Counted from the first letter of the stretch, positions 27,252 to 36,691 are shown. The stretch is DNA of 64,000 bases from Methanothrix soehngenii GP6 (GCF_000204415.1 NC_015416.1:2914001-2978000); one strand, 5' to 3'. Translations and numbers: made by a program. The notes: generated by a model from the sequence alone, not told the origin.

Positions 27252-28697
27252 ATGAAAAGAGATAAAAGAATATCTAAAAAATTGGGAGCAAAGCTCGCTC
27301 TCACTCTTCTGGCTCTGGCCGCGCTATGTGCTTGTGTCACAGCACAGGAAACTACAACAGACTACTGGATGGACAAAGCCGAAGAGTTTGCGTATAACAG
27401 CTCCTTCGAAGAGGTGATTTCTTCCCTCGATGAAGCCCTGAAGACAGATCCCGGAAACGAGACCATTCTGATCCGGGAGGCTTTGTACCTTGGCATTGTA
27501 GGCAAGGTGAACGAGTCATCTCAGACCTATGAGAAGGCGCTGAGCATTCTGGATGAAATCTTGTTGAAGGACCCGGATGATGCCGAGGCCTGGCAGAAGA
27601 AGGCATCGGTTTTAGGTAGTCTGAACAGGCAGAACGAGTCCTTAGCCGCTTATGAAGAAACTCTGGAGGCATTCAACAGGCGCATTGAAAAGGACTCAAA
27701 AGACATAGATGCCTGGATCGGCAAGGGCAATGCCCTTTTGAACCTAGGCAAGTGGGATGAAGCGCGGGATGCCTACAACGAGGCCATAGAGGTCGATCCG
27801 CAGGATTACCACGCCTGGGGCAGGAAAGCCGAGGTCATAGGCAGAATAGGGGATATCAACGAATCGATGGAGGCCTACGATAGGACCATCGAGCTGATTC
27901 CAGCCAATAATACTCGGGAGCAGGCAGATTACTGGATGTCCAAAGCTGAAGTGCTGGCGATTGCAGGTGGCAGATGGGCGGAGGCCCTGGAAGCCATCAA
28001 CCATTCTCTGGAGATTGATCCAGAAAGCCGGGTGAATTGGCGCTTCAAAGCCGATATCCTGTCACAACTGGGCCGTAAGGATGAGGCGATAGAGGCTTTT
28101 GATGAAGTCCTCAATCAGAACCCAGAGGATGCCGAAAGCTGGCTGTGGAAGGCCAATCTCCTTGTGGAGATGAAGAGGTACAACGAGTCAGTAGAGGCCT
28201 ATGATAAAGCCATCGAGCTGATTGCAGAGAACAATAGCGAAGATCTGGCGCTCGACTGGCTCTCCAAAGGATGGGCGCTTAATAAGACCGGCAGAACAGA
28301 TGAGGCCCAAGCGGCATTCCAGAAGTCCCTGGAGTTTTACGAAACGGCCATTTCAGGGAATACAGGAAATATCCGTCTGCTGCAACAGAAGGGCTTGGTT
28401 CTATTCGAACTGGGCAGATATGATGAGGCTATCGAAGCTTATGACCAGGTTCTCAAGAACTCCCTGAGCCTCGAGTTTGATACAACAGCTGTTAGCGCAT
28501 GGATAGGCAAGGGCGATTCGCTGCGCTTGCAGGGCAAAAACGAGGAGGCTCTTGAGGCCTACAATAAAGCCATAGATTTAGGGCCCCATTATAGCAATGC
28601 CTGGCACGGCAGGGGAGAGGCGCAGAAGGCCATGGGGCAGGTTGGTAACGCCGGCATGTCGTTTTTGGTGGCGGATAAGCTGGGGTATGAGGAGTGA
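27252..28697 (+). CDS. Secreted TPR protein (KLGYE subfamily)
   Basis: 481 residues from the ATG at 27252 (GGTGA five bases upstream; GTG at 27240 and 27243 are alternatives). A signal peptide LALTLLALAALCACVTA is followed by ETTTDYWMDKA and about ten TPRs of the same build as the preceding gene, to which it is a tandem paralogue. Sequons recur (VNESSQTYEKA, QNESLAAYEET, YNESVEAYDKA). The tail reads GNAGMSFLVADKLGYEE. Its stop codon overlaps the start of the next gene (GTGA), so the two are translationally coupled. Confidence 0.87.
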   Translation: MKRDKRISKKLGAKLALTLLALAALCACVTAQETTTDYWMDKAEEFAYNSSFEEVISSLDEALKTDPGNETILIREALYLGIVGKVNESSQTYEKALSILDEILLKDPDDAEAWQKKASVLGSLNRQNESLAAYEETLEAFNRRIEKDSKDIDAWIGKGNALLNLGKWDEARDAYNEAIEVDPQDYHAWGRKAEVIGRIGDINESMEAYDRTIELIPANNTREQADYWMSKAEVLAIAGGRWAEALEAINHSLEIDPESRVNWRFKADILSQLGRKDEAIEAFDEVLNQNPEDAESWLWKANLLVEMKRYNESVEAYDKAIELIAENNSEDLALDWLSKGWALNKTGRTDEAQAAFQKSLEFYETAISGNTGNIRLLQQKGLVLFELGRYDEAIEAYDQVLKNSLSLEFDTTAVSAWIGKGDSLRLQGKNEEALEAYNKAIDLGPHYSNAWHGRGEAQKAMGQVGNAGMSFLVADKLGYEE

Positions 28698-29341
28698 CCT
28701 CCGTCAATCTTTTTTCACGCATGAGATTGGCGAATAGCGGTGGCTGTTTATTTGCAGCCTTGCTGGCATTCCTCTTTGTCGCAACAGCTGCGGCTTCTGA
28801 GGATCTTTCCGGTCGCTGGAAGATCAGCTATGTTGTTCAGAGCGGCGGCCCTGACGAAAAGTTCGCTGAAGGCAGCGTGGTCTCCCTAAGCGAGAAGGAC
28901 TCGACTCTGCAGGGCAGGGCAACCCTTGGCAGCCGCGGCGACGGCTTCCTGATAGGATCCCGACAGGGTAGCGATGTTCAGGCGGCCATCACCTTCCGCA
29001 GTAATCCTGCTCTGTTCCTTCGGCTGTCGGGCAGCCAAGGCGATGATGGGCTGCAGGGCAGCTTCACCGCCTCCGGCGGGGGAAGCTTCTGGCAAGGGAA
29101 GTTCGCTGCCACCCAAATGACTACGGCCGCCGGAGAGGTCATCGGCACAGAAGTTATATTTGCGAATTTCACCCCCCTGGACGAGGACCTCATGCCCAAG
29201 CCAACCCTGTACCTGGACCCTGAGGCAAACTGGAGCGCACAGCAGGATAGCGGTGTTAGGGAGACTTTCGTCATCAGGTATCAAAGAAACACCGTCCTCA
29301 TGTGCAGAAAGAAGCCATTGATATGGGATTGGTGGCTGTAA
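28694..29341 (+). CDS. Secreted beta-rich protein, paralogue of the protein at 53511
   Basis: 215 residues. A signal peptide (CLFAALLAFLFVATAAAS) precedes a domain starting DLSGRWKI, with regular L-x-G and G-S-F patterns suggesting a lipocalin-like or small beta-barrel fold. The protein at 53511 has the same layout (NLEGIWTI, then GSFLRGDSQGK). The GTG at 28694 overlaps the previous stop codon; ATG at 28721 would also leave a full signal peptide. The C-terminal 25 residues (RYQRNTVLMCRKKPL) do not resemble the paralogue and could follow a frameshift. Function unknown. Confidence 0.6.
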   Translation: MTSVNLFSRMRLANSGGCLFAALLAFLFVATAAASEDLSGRWKISYVVQSGGPDEKFAEGSVVSLSEKDSTLQGRATLGSRGDGFLIGSRQGSDVQAAITFRSNPALFLRLSGSQGDDGLQGSFTASGGGSFWQGKFAATQMTTAAGEVIGTEVIFANFTPLDEDLMPKPTLYLDPEANWSAQQDSGVRETFVIRYQRNTVLMCRKKPLIWDWWL

Positions 29342-29381
29342 GACTCTGGTTGAGAGATCCACAATATCATCATGGACAGGG

Positions 29382-29390
29382 ATATAAATA
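29382..29390 (+). promoter_or_regulatory. TATA box of the ISL3-interrupted TPR gene
   Basis: ATATAAATA lies about 40 bases upstream of the ATG at 29426, with a GAGGGGG ribosome-binding site between them (29414-29420). This is a good archaeal promoter in a gap between genes. Confidence 0.5.
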
Positions 29391-29444
29391 GAGGCGCAAT
29401 TAATTTTTCATGTGAGGGGGATAAGATGATGAAAGCTAATTTAG

Positions 29445-30746
29445 GGCTCCTCGCTATTCTCTGTGGGTAGCTGGTTAAGTCTTTATAGCAACTCATGCTA
29501 GAAAATTAGCCGTGTCAATCTCCCAGGAAGCCCTATTTAAGATAGCATTGAATCTTGAAGATCCTTGGTACATCAAGACGATAGATTTCAGTGCCGAAGG
29601 AAAGCAACTTGATATACACGTTGACTTCGAACCAGGCAGCAAATTTCCTTGTGCGAAATGCGGCAATCCAGGTTGCAGCGTGCATGATACTATCGAAAGA
29701 ACCTGGCGACATTTGAACTTCTTTCAGTTTAAAACCTATATCCACTGTCGTGTCCCTCGCACGATCTGTGAAGACTGCGGAGTGAAGCAGTCAAAGGTTC
29801 CCTGGGCAAGAAAAGGTAGCGGTTTCACCTTGCTTATGGATTCTCTGATAGTCCTTATGGCTCAATACATGACTGTTACTGCTATTGCTGAAATGATTGA
29901 TGAACATGATACTCGGATATGGAGAGTCCTGCAACATTATGTCGCAGAAGCTAGATCCAATGAGGACTTTTCAATGGTCAAATCAATCGGAGTTGATGAG
30001 ACATCAAGAGCTAAAGGACATAAATATGTTTCAGTATTTATAGATCTAGATGAGTCGAGAGTTATCCATGTATGCGAAGGAAAAAATGCCTCAACTATCG
30101 GATCGTTTAAAGATGATCTAGAGCAGCATAACGGATCTAGCGAAAATATTGAAAATTTCTGCTGCGATATGTCGCCAGCTTTTATATCTGGTATAGAGAA
30201 TAGTTTTCCTAATGCATCGATAACGTTTGATAAATTCCATGTTATGAAATTGATGAATGAAGCTGTTGATAAAGTCAGACGTGAGGAACAATCACACAAT
30301 GCTTTGCTGAAAAGAACAAGATATATCTGGCTCAAAAATCCCGAGAACCTCACAGCCAATCAGAATAAGATGCTAACGCCACTAAAAAGCATCCGATTAA
30401 AAACGATGAGAGCTTATAATATTAAATTAGCCCTTCGCGACTTTTGGAGCTATGAATATCGGAAATCCGCCGAGGACTACCTCAAACGCTGGTATTATTG
30501 GGCTACGCATAGCAGACTCGATCCTGTGATCGAATGCGCTAAAATGATAAAGAATCACTGGAATGGCGTGACTAATTATATTAAAACAAAAATCGATAAT
30601 GGTATCCTGGAAGGAACAAATAGTCTGATTCAGGCTGCAAAGGATAGCGCCAGAGGTTTCAGATCAACAAAAAATTTCATTACTATTATTTATATCAGGA
30701 CAGGGAAACTCAAATTCAATTTACCCACATGAAACAGCGAGGAGCC
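29445..30746 (+). mobile_element. ISL3-family insertion sequence, complete
   Basis: 1302 bp. The ends are inverted repeats GGCTCCTCGC...GTGGGTA (left: ggctcctcgctattctctgt; right, reversed: ggctcctcgctgtttcatgt). The 8-bp target duplication TAATTTAG is perfect (29437-29444 and 30747-30754), as expected for ISL3. It carries one full-length transposase and has cut a TPR gene in its signal peptide. Confidence 0.93.
29512..30732 (+). CDS. ISL3-family transposase
   Basis: 406 residues from a GTG start. The N-terminal zinc-binding segment (CAKCGNPGCSVHDT...CEDCGVKQSKVPWARKG) and the catalytic core (SIGVDETSRAKGHKYVSVF, CCDMSPAFISGIENSFPNA, DKFHVMKLMNEAVDKVRR) are characteristic of ISL3 transposases. 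The C-terminal NGILEGTNSLIQAAKDSARG with the catalytic Glu is complete. No frameshift is seen, so it is probably functional. Confidence 0.95.
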   Translation: MSISQEALFKIALNLEDPWYIKTIDFSAEGKQLDIHVDFEPGSKFPCAKCGNPGCSVHDTIERTWRHLNFFQFKTYIHCRVPRTICEDCGVKQSKVPWARKGSGFTLLMDSLIVLMAQYMTVTAIAEMIDEHDTRIWRVLQHYVAEARSNEDFSMVKSIGVDETSRAKGHKYVSVFIDLDESRVIHVCEGKNASTIGSFKDDLEQHNGSSENIENFCCDMSPAFISGIENSFPNASITFDKFHVMKLMNEAVDKVRREEQSHNALLKRTRYIWLKNPENLTANQNKMLTPLKSIRLKTMRAYNIKLALRDFWSYEYRKSAEDYLKRWYYWATHSRLDPVIECAKMIKNHWNGVTNYIKTKIDNGILEGTNSLIQAAKDSARGFRSTKNFITIIYIRTGKLKFNLPT

Positions 30747-31827
30747 TAATTTAGCTCTGGCCTTTGTAGCCCTGGCAGTACTATGTGCTTCATCTAGTTC
30801 TCAGGAAGATATGGCGAAGGAAGACACAGCCGGTTATTGGCTGAACAAGGGCAACGAGTCGCGTGAAATGGCAATAAATGAAATGCAAAATCAGACTGCC
30901 CGAGAGATATTTCTTCAGGAAGCCCGCGAGGCCTATGATAAGGCTATAGAGATCGATCCTCAATCGGCATCGGCCTGGTTTAAGAAGGGAGAGCTTCAGA
31001 TCGATTTCCTCGGCAATTATGAGGAAGCCCTTAATGCTTTCAATAAATCCATACAGATCAATCCGCAATTTGCCGATGCCTGGTATCAGAAAGGCAAAAC
31101 CCTGACTGGCTATGGAGATTTTGAAGAAGCCCTGGAATCCTATAATAAATCTCTTGAGATAAATCCAAACTCATCCGATGCCTGGTACTGGAAAGCAGGC
31201 GTTCTGGCCGAACTGAACAGGCACGAAGAGGCAATCCCGGCTTATGATAAGGCCATTGAGCTCGATCCCACTCAAGCATCATACTGGCTGGACAGAGGCG
31301 GCGCTCTCAACAGACTCAATCGCACTGAAGGGGCTAACGCTTCTTTCACAAGAGCAGTTGAGCTCTGCGACGAGGCCATCGAGCAAAATCCCAAGAGTAT
31401 AATGGCCTGGCAGGGCAAAGGCACGGCCTTTTACCATCTGGAACGACTCAATGAGTCGATACAGTGCTTCGACAAGGTCATAGAGCTGGCTCCCATGTAC
31501 TATAGGTCCTACTACTACAAGGGAAAGGCACTGCAGGATTTGGGCCGTGAGGTCGAAGCAGAGGAACTCTTCGCCAGGTCCAAGGAGCTGGGCGGCATAT
31601 AAGCCCATCTTTTACCTTTTGCATCGATGATGGGCAGAGATTTGATCCTATGGCAATGACGCACACTCAATGCCGCCAGTATTCTTGTCCCAGTCATAGC
31701 TCCTTAAACGTCGTAGTACCCAATAAAATGGATTTTTTAGCTTTGCTAATGGCTCAGGAGATGTCTTTCATCAAAAAGGAACCTTCATGAACATCTGAAC
31801 GCTCCATCTCTCAAGATTTTCTCCCAT

Positions 31828-31912
31828 GTTCATCGTTCATTCAATCAATCATTTATCTACAGTTCACGCCCAGAAGAGGTTGGCAGGCATTTCGAACGAG
31901 AGATGTCCGCAT
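31828..31912 (+). promoter_or_regulatory. TPR-regulator module promoter, copy 1
   Basis: GTTCAT boxes at 31828 and 31835 lie upstream of the TATA-like TTTATCTA (31852-31859), and GTTCAC follows at 31862. The start-to-start distances (17 and 10 bases from the TATA box) are identical in copies 2 and 3. Downstream is a hairpin-forming stretch GGCA...TGTCC within the 5' UTR. The spacing suggests operators flanking a core promoter. The rest of the gap (31603-31827) holds nothing I recognise. Confidence 0.6.
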
Positions 31913-31956
31913 AAATGAAAGAAGTCGAGGAATAGAGCAGAAAGGAGAGTTTGGGA

Positions 31957-33273
31957 ATGAATGAAAAAAGAGTGAATGATCTGAGAGCGAATGCAAAAAA
32001 GATGAGGGCCTGGATGAGAATCCCCCTCATCCTGGCCGTTCTCTTTGTGCTATGTCTGGCAGCTGTAGCGCAGGAGAATACTGCAGATAGCTGGTATCAA
32101 GAGGGTTTGAAGCTAATGGGAAACGATAACTATAGGGATGCGCTCATTGCATTCGATAAGGCAATTGAGATCGATCCCGAGAACGCCAGCATATGGATGG
32201 GCAAAGGTGATGTGCTCGTAAGAATGGGAGATTATAATGAATCGCTGAAGATTTATGAAAACGCCTTGGAGATGGCAGAAAAAACTACCCAAGATAATCC
32301 CCATGATGCCAGGGGCTGGCTTGTGAAAGGGGAGCTTTTCATAAGGATTTTCAAGAACGATGAGGCCATCAACGCCTATAGCAGAGCTACTGAACTGAAT
32401 CCCAAGTATGCGGAGGCTTGGTACCAGAAGGGCGCAGCTCTGAACCTTAAGGCAGGGGAACTACCTGAACAGGAGAGCGCCAAGACCTATGAAGAAGCCT
32501 TTACAGCCTTGAACAAGGCCATTGAGCTGGATCCTGGCTATGGAAAGGCCTGGAATGATAAAGGCTATACTCTCTTGTCCCTCGCCAGGTTCAATGGCAA
32601 GAATTTTAACAGATACAATGAGTCGCTGGAGGCTTTCGATAGGGCCATTGAGCTTATTTCTGCTGAAGATTCCAGGCAATTCTCAGCTCTGGCCTGGGAG
32701 GGCAAGGCACTTGCATTCGTTGGCATGAGCAATATGCTTAACGATATGGATAGGAAGGATGAGGCCAGAGAAAGGTATGAAGAGGCCTTAACGGCTTGCG
32801 ATAGAGTTATTGAGCTAGACCCAGATTTCACCGGCCAGGAAGCTCGATTATTGAAGGCTGGTATCCTCTCCGAACTGGGCAGGTACAATGAATCTCTTGT
32901 GGCCTACGACGGGGCTATTTCGTCTGTGCCTGCAGACCTTGTCTTGCTCACAGCCACATTTATGGCGGACAAGAGTAGCGTTCTTGTAAAGATGGGCGAG
33001 TACGAGGAAGCCCTAACGACTATTAATGCCGCCCTAAAGATAGATCCGACAAATCCGATTGCCTGGAAGAACAAAGGTGAAGCCCTAAATTATACGGGCA
33101 GATACGAAGAGGCCGTAAGCGCCTACGACAAGGCTGTTGAGCTGAGTCCAGAGCTAGGTCTGCTGAAAGCCTCCTCCTGGCAGGGCAAGGGCGATGCACT
33201 GAAGGCCTCAGGACGCCAGGTTGAAGCGGCTGCAGCTTTTGCCAGGGCAAAGGAGCTAGGGTATAAAGCATAG
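31957..33273 (+). CDS. Secreted TPR protein, module 1
   Basis: 438 residues. The ATG at 31957 is chosen because AAGGAGAG lies 8 bases upstream; the TTG at 31951 would be too close. A signal segment (IPLILAVLFVLCLAAVA) follows a basic N-region (MNEKRVNDLRANAKK), then QENTADSWYQEG and about nine TPRs with sequons such as YNESLKIYENA and YNESLEAFDRA. The tail is AAFARAKELGYKA. The membrane regulator at 33328 follows after 54 bases, so they are probably co-transcribed. It is the first of three TPR-regulator modules in a row. Confidence 0.87.
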   Translation: MNEKRVNDLRANAKKMRAWMRIPLILAVLFVLCLAAVAQENTADSWYQEGLKLMGNDNYRDALIAFDKAIEIDPENASIWMGKGDVLVRMGDYNESLKIYENALEMAEKTTQDNPHDARGWLVKGELFIRIFKNDEAINAYSRATELNPKYAEAWYQKGAALNLKAGELPEQESAKTYEEAFTALNKAIELDPGYGKAWNDKGYTLLSLARFNGKNFNRYNESLEAFDRAIELISAEDSRQFSALAWEGKALAFVGMSNMLNDMDRKDEARERYEEALTACDRVIELDPDFTGQEARLLKAGILSELGRYNESLVAYDGAISSVPADLVLLTATFMADKSSVLVKMGEYEEALTTINAALKIDPTNPIAWKNKGEALNYTGRYEEAVSAYDKAVELSPELGLLKASSWQGKGDALKASGRQVEAAAAFARAKELGYKA

Positions 33274-33327
33274 ATCCGTAGGAATACAGATGACCGTGTT
33301 TAGCATCTCAAGAACCGGAGGGATAGG

Positions 33328-34347
33328 ATGGTATCTATGGTACTATTGAAGAAGATCCTGATGGGATCGGCTATTCTTCTATCCCTTGTCGCCGCAATTC
33401 AGGCATCCGGACAGGAGTTCTATTCTGGGGCAGCCGGGAAGAACCTCAGCCTCAATGTCCACCTGCTCGACACCGGTCAGGCCCTGGTCGTGGGCTATGT
33501 TGATGATCCCAGGGGCCTGATCTTTCTGAGGCCGACCCAGTATACCGACCCGGCTGCGACTCGGTATGCATCCAGATACAGGTATGAAAACGAGACTCAT
33601 CAGCTGTATGCCTGGACTGACGCACTGACTTTCAAGCAAGGAGATACCTGGAGATTGATGTTTCAATGTCCGGGCTTTTATGCCGAGTATCGCGTCATAT
33701 TCGACCTTCCAGCCGATTTAGGGCTGGGAAGAATCAATAGCTCTGAGGGGCTGAAATACGTGGTCTCAGCCTCAAATGATTCGTTAACAGTTATTTCTCA
33801 GGGATATGATATCAGGAATCCTTCCATAACCATAGAGTACCAGCAGTCTTTAGCAGAAGAGGCATCTCTTGAGGATATCAACGGCAGCAGCTCTAACAAT
33901 TTTTGGCTGGTCGGGGGCGCCATTTTATTTCTTGTTTTGTTTATCGGATCTGTCTTCACCTTTATGATGAGATGGCGAAGAAATGAGATGCAACCTGTCA
34001 AGAAGGATCTGCTTGAAGGCGATCATCTGCTCGGCATTGAGTCCCAGGATGCCTCAAAGCCAATAGATGCTGTCAGGTCCCTGGGAGAAATCGAGGTTGG
34101 CAGCGAGTTGAATGCGGTCTTGGAGACCCTGACCCCACGGGAGCGCTCGATCATGGAGATCCTGATAAAGAACGGCGGCAAAATGAAGCAGATGGATATG
34201 AGATACGAGACCGGCGTCCCTAAATCAACGCTTACCATGGTTCTGATATCATTGGAGAAGCGCAATCTCGTAACCAGGAAAGAATGGGGCAGAACCAACG
34301 TCGTAGAGCTATCAGAGAGGTTCTTCTCCGGAGAAAAACATTCCTGA
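33328..34347 (+). CDS. Membrane-anchored winged-helix regulator, module 1
   Basis: 339 residues. A signal peptide or first TM (ILLSLVAAIQASG) is followed by an extracellular domain of about 160 residues (LSLNVHLLDTGQALVVGYVD, YASRYRYENETHQLYAWTD), a transmembrane segment near 190-213 (WLVGGAILFLVLFIGSVFTF), a cytoplasmic linker and a MarR-like winged helix (LTPRERSIMEILIKNGGKMK, YETGVPKSTLTMVLISLEKR). This is a one-component membrane sensor: outside stimulus, inside DNA binding. Good ribosome-binding site GGAGGG. The TPR protein just upstream is the obvious candidate ligand, partner or target gene. Confidence 0.85.
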   Translation: MVSMVLLKKILMGSAILLSLVAAIQASGQEFYSGAAGKNLSLNVHLLDTGQALVVGYVDDPRGLIFLRPTQYTDPAATRYASRYRYENETHQLYAWTDALTFKQGDTWRLMFQCPGFYAEYRVIFDLPADLGLGRINSSEGLKYVVSASNDSLTVISQGYDIRNPSITIEYQQSLAEEASLEDINGSSSNNFWLVGGAILFLVLFIGSVFTFMMRWRRNEMQPVKKDLLEGDHLLGIESQDASKPIDAVRSLGEIEVGSELNAVLETLTPRERSIMEILIKNGGKMKQMDMRYETGVPKSTLTMVLISLEKRNLVTRKEWGRTNVVELSERFFSGEKHS

Positions 34348-34393
34348 ACATTCTGAACAAAAACCTGCCTTTAAAACAAGGTCTTCGTTTTCC

Positions 34394-34470
34394 GTTCATT
34401 CACATTACCTTTTATCTATCGTTCATGCCGGGTAGAGGTCGTCGGGCGGCTCGAAGACGAGCTTCCAGAC
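34394..34470 (+). promoter_or_regulatory. TPR-regulator module promoter, copy 2
   Basis: GTTCAT at 34394, TTTATCTA at 34411-34418 and GTTCAT at 34421, with the same 17 and 10 base offsets as copies 1 and 3. The 5' UTR holds GCTCG/CGAGC, a small hairpin at the place where copies 1 and 3 also have one. Confidence 0.6.
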
Positions 34471-34586
34471 GTGGAGGTTTCAGTGGAATAGTGGATAAGG
34501 GGCCAACTCTATGCCAATAAGGGGCAGGCCCCTTATTTGCTATCACCTCTTTAGACGAAGTGAGCAACTTGAAGGAGAGTTTGGGA

Positions 34587-35336
34587 ATGAATGGAAAATC
34601 TAAGATGAGAGCCTGGATCGGGGTGGCCATGGTCCTAATAGTGCTCTCTGCGATGTGCTTGGTAGCTGCGGCACAGGAGACTGCAGATGAGTGGGTGAAG
34701 AAGGGAGATGATCTGATGAATTCAATGGCGTCTGAGTCCTTAACTGAGGCGCTGAACGCATACGACAAAGCTCTTCAAATGGATTCGCAAAATGAGTCTA
34801 TTTTGCTAAGAAAAACAGTAGTTCTTGATATAATAACAATAGGAACAGCTACAGAGGCGCTTGGTATCGTAGAGAAGAAATTGGAGAATAATCCGCAGGA
34901 TGCATTGGCCTGGCAGGCAAGAGGTGTAGCACTAAACTACTTGAGCATTGAACAAGAGGCCACCCAATCCTTCGAGAAGGCCATAGAAATATACGATCAA
35001 GAGATCCAGAAAGATCCCAAGAACGGCACTGCCTGGTGGTATAAGGCCGAAAATTTAGCGAATCTCCAGAGGTTCGAGGAGGCACTCATTGCTTACGAGA
35101 AGGTGATTGAGCTAGACCATCCCAGGAAGGTAGACGCATTGAGCACTAAAGGTGGCATTCTCATGCAGTATGGAAGGCTTGAAGAATCTATCAGTGCCTT
35201 AGATAAGGCTACTGAGTTGGATCCAAACCATATCACGTCGTGGTTTACTAAGGGCCAAGCTCTTAAAGAAATGGGACGCAATGCAGAATCAGAGGCCGCC
35301 ACCGCAAAAGCGAGGGAGCTGGGGTATAAAGGTTGA
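34587..35336 (+). CDS. Secreted TPR protein, module 2
   Basis: 249 residues from the ATG at 34587, placed 8 bases after GAAGGAGAG; the GTG at 34560 is upstream of that ribosome-binding site and was not used. MNGKSKMRAWIGVAMVLIVL opens a signal peptide ending AAAQETADEWVKKG, the same opening as modules 1 and 3. About five TPRs follow; this is the shortest intact member of the family. The tail is AATAKARELGYKG. The regulator starts 19 bases downstream. Confidence 0.85.
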   Translation: MNGKSKMRAWIGVAMVLIVLSAMCLVAAAQETADEWVKKGDDLMNSMASESLTEALNAYDKALQMDSQNESILLRKTVVLDIITIGTATEALGIVEKKLENNPQDALAWQARGVALNYLSIEQEATQSFEKAIEIYDQEIQKDPKNGTAWWYKAENLANLQRFEEALIAYEKVIELDHPRKVDALSTKGGILMQYGRLEESISALDKATELDPNHITSWFTKGQALKEMGRNAESEAATAKARELGYKG

Positions 35337-35355
35337 CAGCTTCCTTTTTTATATA

Positions 35356-36543
35356 ATGAAGAAGGATCTGATAATCGTGGCTTTGAAGTATGGGCAGGGT
35401 ATTCTTAAGGAACCAAGAAAGCTCATAGTTGCTCTTCTTCTGCTAGTCTCCATCGCTCTGACATCTGGACAGGAGTTCGATGGTACGGATGAACAAAAGC
35501 TCGACCTAGACATCTACTTATACAATACAGGCAAAACCCTAGTGGCGGGCTACATGGAGGACCCAAAAGGCCTGACATTTCTGAGGACCGCTCAGTACAA
35601 TGCCCTTTATCCCAATCAATATGTCCCCAGATACAGCTACGATAATGATACTCGCCAGCTATACGCCTGGACAGACGGCCTGACCCGGAAGAATGGGGAG
35701 AACTGGAGCCTGGCCTTCACCACCTGGGGACTCTGCAGCCAGTGCCATATCGTCTTCCACTTGCCAGGCGACTTGAGGCTGGGAAGAATCAACAGTTCTA
35801 GCGGGCTGAACTACATGATCACCGCCTCCAATGAATCCCTGCTGGTGGATGCCCAGGCACACGGTGTTAAGGACCCTGCAATCACCATCGAGTACCAGCA
35901 GCCTTTGGGCAATGAGCCTCTGCAAGACGCATCTGCGAGAGAGGAAGGCCATGGCAGCGGCTCACAAAACCTTCTCATGGTTGCCGCCTTTATATTTATC
36001 CTGACTATTGGATCAGCATTCGCTTTCGTCGTAGGCAGGCGAAGAGAAAGACTGCCGCTCGGCCAGGCAGATCGACCAGATCTGTCGGTTGTAGACCGCC
36101 AGCCTGAAGTCAGTGCCCCAGATACGTCGGCAGAGCCTTTGCAGGCTGCGCAGATGGCAGCATCGCAGGATTACGCGTCTTTCGAAGCTGATCCGCCGAC
36201 CGTTGCAGCTGAGGACGATGCGGAGGATGAGGATGATGCAGGGCCCATTGGGATGCTCCCGGCAGCAGAGGGCCAAAAGAAAGATATCGCAGTCAGCAGC
36301 GAGATGAAGGCCGTTATGGACGCTCTGACTCACAGAGAGCGCTCGATCATAGAGGCCCTGATAAAGCACGGCGGCAGAACGACCCAGGCGGAGATAAGAT
36401 ATGAGACCGGCCTGCCCAGATCCTCCCTCACCATGGTTTTGGTATCCCTGGAGAGGCGAAACCTCATAACAAAGAAAGAATGGGGCAGGACCAATGTGAT
36501 AGAGCTGTCTGAATCGTTCTTTTCCAAAAAGGAACAATCCTGA
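35356..36543 (+). CDS. Membrane-anchored winged-helix regulator, module 2
   Basis: 395 residues from the ATG at 35356; an in-frame extension to 35281 would run back through the end of the TPR gene and was rejected. Layout: N-terminal hydrophobic segment (LIVALLLLVSIALTSG), extracellular domain (KLDLDIYLYNTGKTLVAGYM), TM near 204-227 (LLMVAAFIFILTIGSAFAFV), a long acidic linker, then the winged helix near 320-390 (LTHRERSIIEALIKHGGRTT, YETGLPRSSLTMVLVSLERR). The linker is much longer than in module 1. No Shine-Dalgarno precedes the ATG, which suggests it relies on coupling to the TPR gene. Confidence 0.83.
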   Translation: MKKDLIIVALKYGQGILKEPRKLIVALLLLVSIALTSGQEFDGTDEQKLDLDIYLYNTGKTLVAGYMEDPKGLTFLRTAQYNALYPNQYVPRYSYDNDTRQLYAWTDGLTRKNGENWSLAFTTWGLCSQCHIVFHLPGDLRLGRINSSSGLNYMITASNESLLVDAQAHGVKDPAITIEYQQPLGNEPLQDASAREEGHGSGSQNLLMVAAFIFILTIGSAFAFVVGRRRERLPLGQADRPDLSVVDRQPEVSAPDTSAEPLQAAQMAASQDYASFEADPPTVAAEDDAEDEDDAGPIGMLPAAEGQKKDIAVSSEMKAVMDALTHRERSIIEALIKHGGRTTQAEIRYETGLPRSSLTMVLVSLERRNLITKKEWGRTNVIELSESFFSKKEQS

Positions 36544-36578
36544 ACATCGATCTGCATCCAAACAAATCTTCATTTACC

Positions 36579-36657
36579 GTCCATCCACATCGTCTTTTAT
36601 CTATCGTTCATGCCCAGTGGGGATCGCCGGGCGGCTCGAATGAGAGACGCCCGCTGA
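36579..36657 (+). promoter_or_regulatory. TPR-regulator module promoter, copy 3
   Basis: GTCCAT at 36579, TTTATCTA at 36596-36603 and GTTCAT at 36606. Offsets of 17 and 10 bases match copies 1 and 2 exactly. The UTR contains the hairpin GGGCG/CGCCC (about 36629-36653). Confidence 0.6.
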
Positions 36658-36691
36658 AGAAATAAAGTGAGCGAAACAGGAGAGTTTGGGA

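Larger units (their letters stand above)
29426..31602 (+). pseudogene. Secreted TPR gene split by an ISL3 element inside its signal peptide
   Basis: Joining 29426-29444 to 30755-31602 (removing the IS and one target duplication copy) restores an uninterrupted 288-residue protein. It begins MMKANLALAFVALAVLCASS, a normal signal peptide, and continues into TPRs (YNKSLEINPNSSDAWYWKAG). The break falls after codon 6. The downstream part has an in-frame ATG at 30811 but no signal peptide, so any product would stay in the cytoplasm. Apart from the insertion the reading frame is intact, which means the insertion is recent. Confidence 0.9.
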
